The notes beneath the pieces were generated by a model that was not told the origin of the DNA, searched no databases, and was given only the letters and a program-made list of their open reading frames with translations. Made by a program: the position numbers and the translations under genes. A stretch of 61,632 nucleotides of DNA from Clostridiales bacterium (GTDB lineage Bacteria; Bacillota; Clostridia; Lachnospirales; Lachnospiraceae): positions 1 through 61,632 of the forward strand of contig JAJQBI010000018.1 in NCBI GenBank assembly GCA_021203365.1. The letters run 5' to 3'. The stretch's first letter is position 1; each line of letters opens with the position of its first letter. Positions 61,506 to 61,632 of the stretch are shown here, piece by piece.

Positions 61506-61632
61506 GTGATTGTCACTTGTATCATTCTATGTTTTTAAATTATGCGGGAGAATTTACATTGACATTCCTGAATCTGTAACAAGTATTTACAGAACAGCAA
61601 TTTTTATACAGTTTTTATTTCTGGAATTATAG

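Overview
The window looks like chromosome of an anaerobic, spore-lineage Firmicute, most likely an acetogenic member of the Lachnospiraceae (Blautia-like). The evidence is a complete CO dehydrogenase/acetyl-CoA synthase operon, the catalytic/non-catalytic GlgC-GlgD pair, a FabK-type fatty-acid operon with fused AccD-AccA, a GGGtGRT/NifU-like pair, the long form of PRPP synthetase, and spoIVA. Genus is inference.

Layout. (1) 1-5.85 kb is an AT-rich accessory strip. It holds the end of a polysaccharide flippase; a 3.6 kb IS1634/IS4-type element with matching terminal inverted repeats, two paralogous small coiled-coil genes and two cargo genes; a promoter-driven structured RNA candidate with two identical GGAA-tetraloop hairpins placed before a PBECR4-like nuclease gene; an HNH endonuclease fragment; and a truncated PIN-domain gene. 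(2) 5.9-20.5 kb is a GC-richer core: glgC-glgD, an ABC permease/ATPase pair without a binding protein, queH, argH, asd, a formate/nitrite channel, topB, a hexapeptide-repeat protein, tRNA-Ala(CGC), a secreted metallo-beta-lactamase-fold protein, and the NifU-like/GGGtGRT pair. (3) 20.8-29.9 kb carries an ECF sigma factor and a small membrane protein, followed by fabK-fabD-fabG-fabF-accB-fabZ-accC-accDA. (4) 30.0-32.7 kb encodes a two-gene ZorA/ZorB (MotA/MotB)-like ion-driven motor with no recognisable effector. (5) 32.9-44.8 kb is housekeeping: ZIP transporter, SEC-C methionine aminopeptidase, rplS-lepB-rbgA-rnhB-yraN-pgeF, prs, a DUF512 radical-SAM-like protein, der, plsY and an aldo/keto reductase. 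(6) 45.0-59.3 kb is the Wood-Ljungdahl operon: His-rich protein, cooT, cooC, cooS/acsA, acsF, acsB, acsD, acsC, acsE, acsV, DUF3786, fchA, folD. (7) 59.4-61.6 kb has a palindrome-rich intergenic stretch, spoIVA and a small membrane protein gene.

How it fits together. FolD and FchA interconvert formyl- and methylene-THF. AcsE moves the methyl group from methyl-THF to the corrinoid protein AcsCD, which AcsV re-activates. CooS makes CO, and AcsB assembles acetyl-CoA. Acetyl-CoA then feeds the Acc/Fab operon. The small leading genes and the two CooC-type ATPases supply nickel to CooS and AcsB. Formate-THF ligase and the methylene-THF reductase genes are not in this window.

Three genes (ZIP transporter, lepB, spoIVA) are broken by single-base shifts in homopolymer runs, and a fourth (DUF512) has an abnormal C-terminus that the same kind of change would fix. 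This points to either sequence error or real decay and should be settled before those genes are called pseudogenes.
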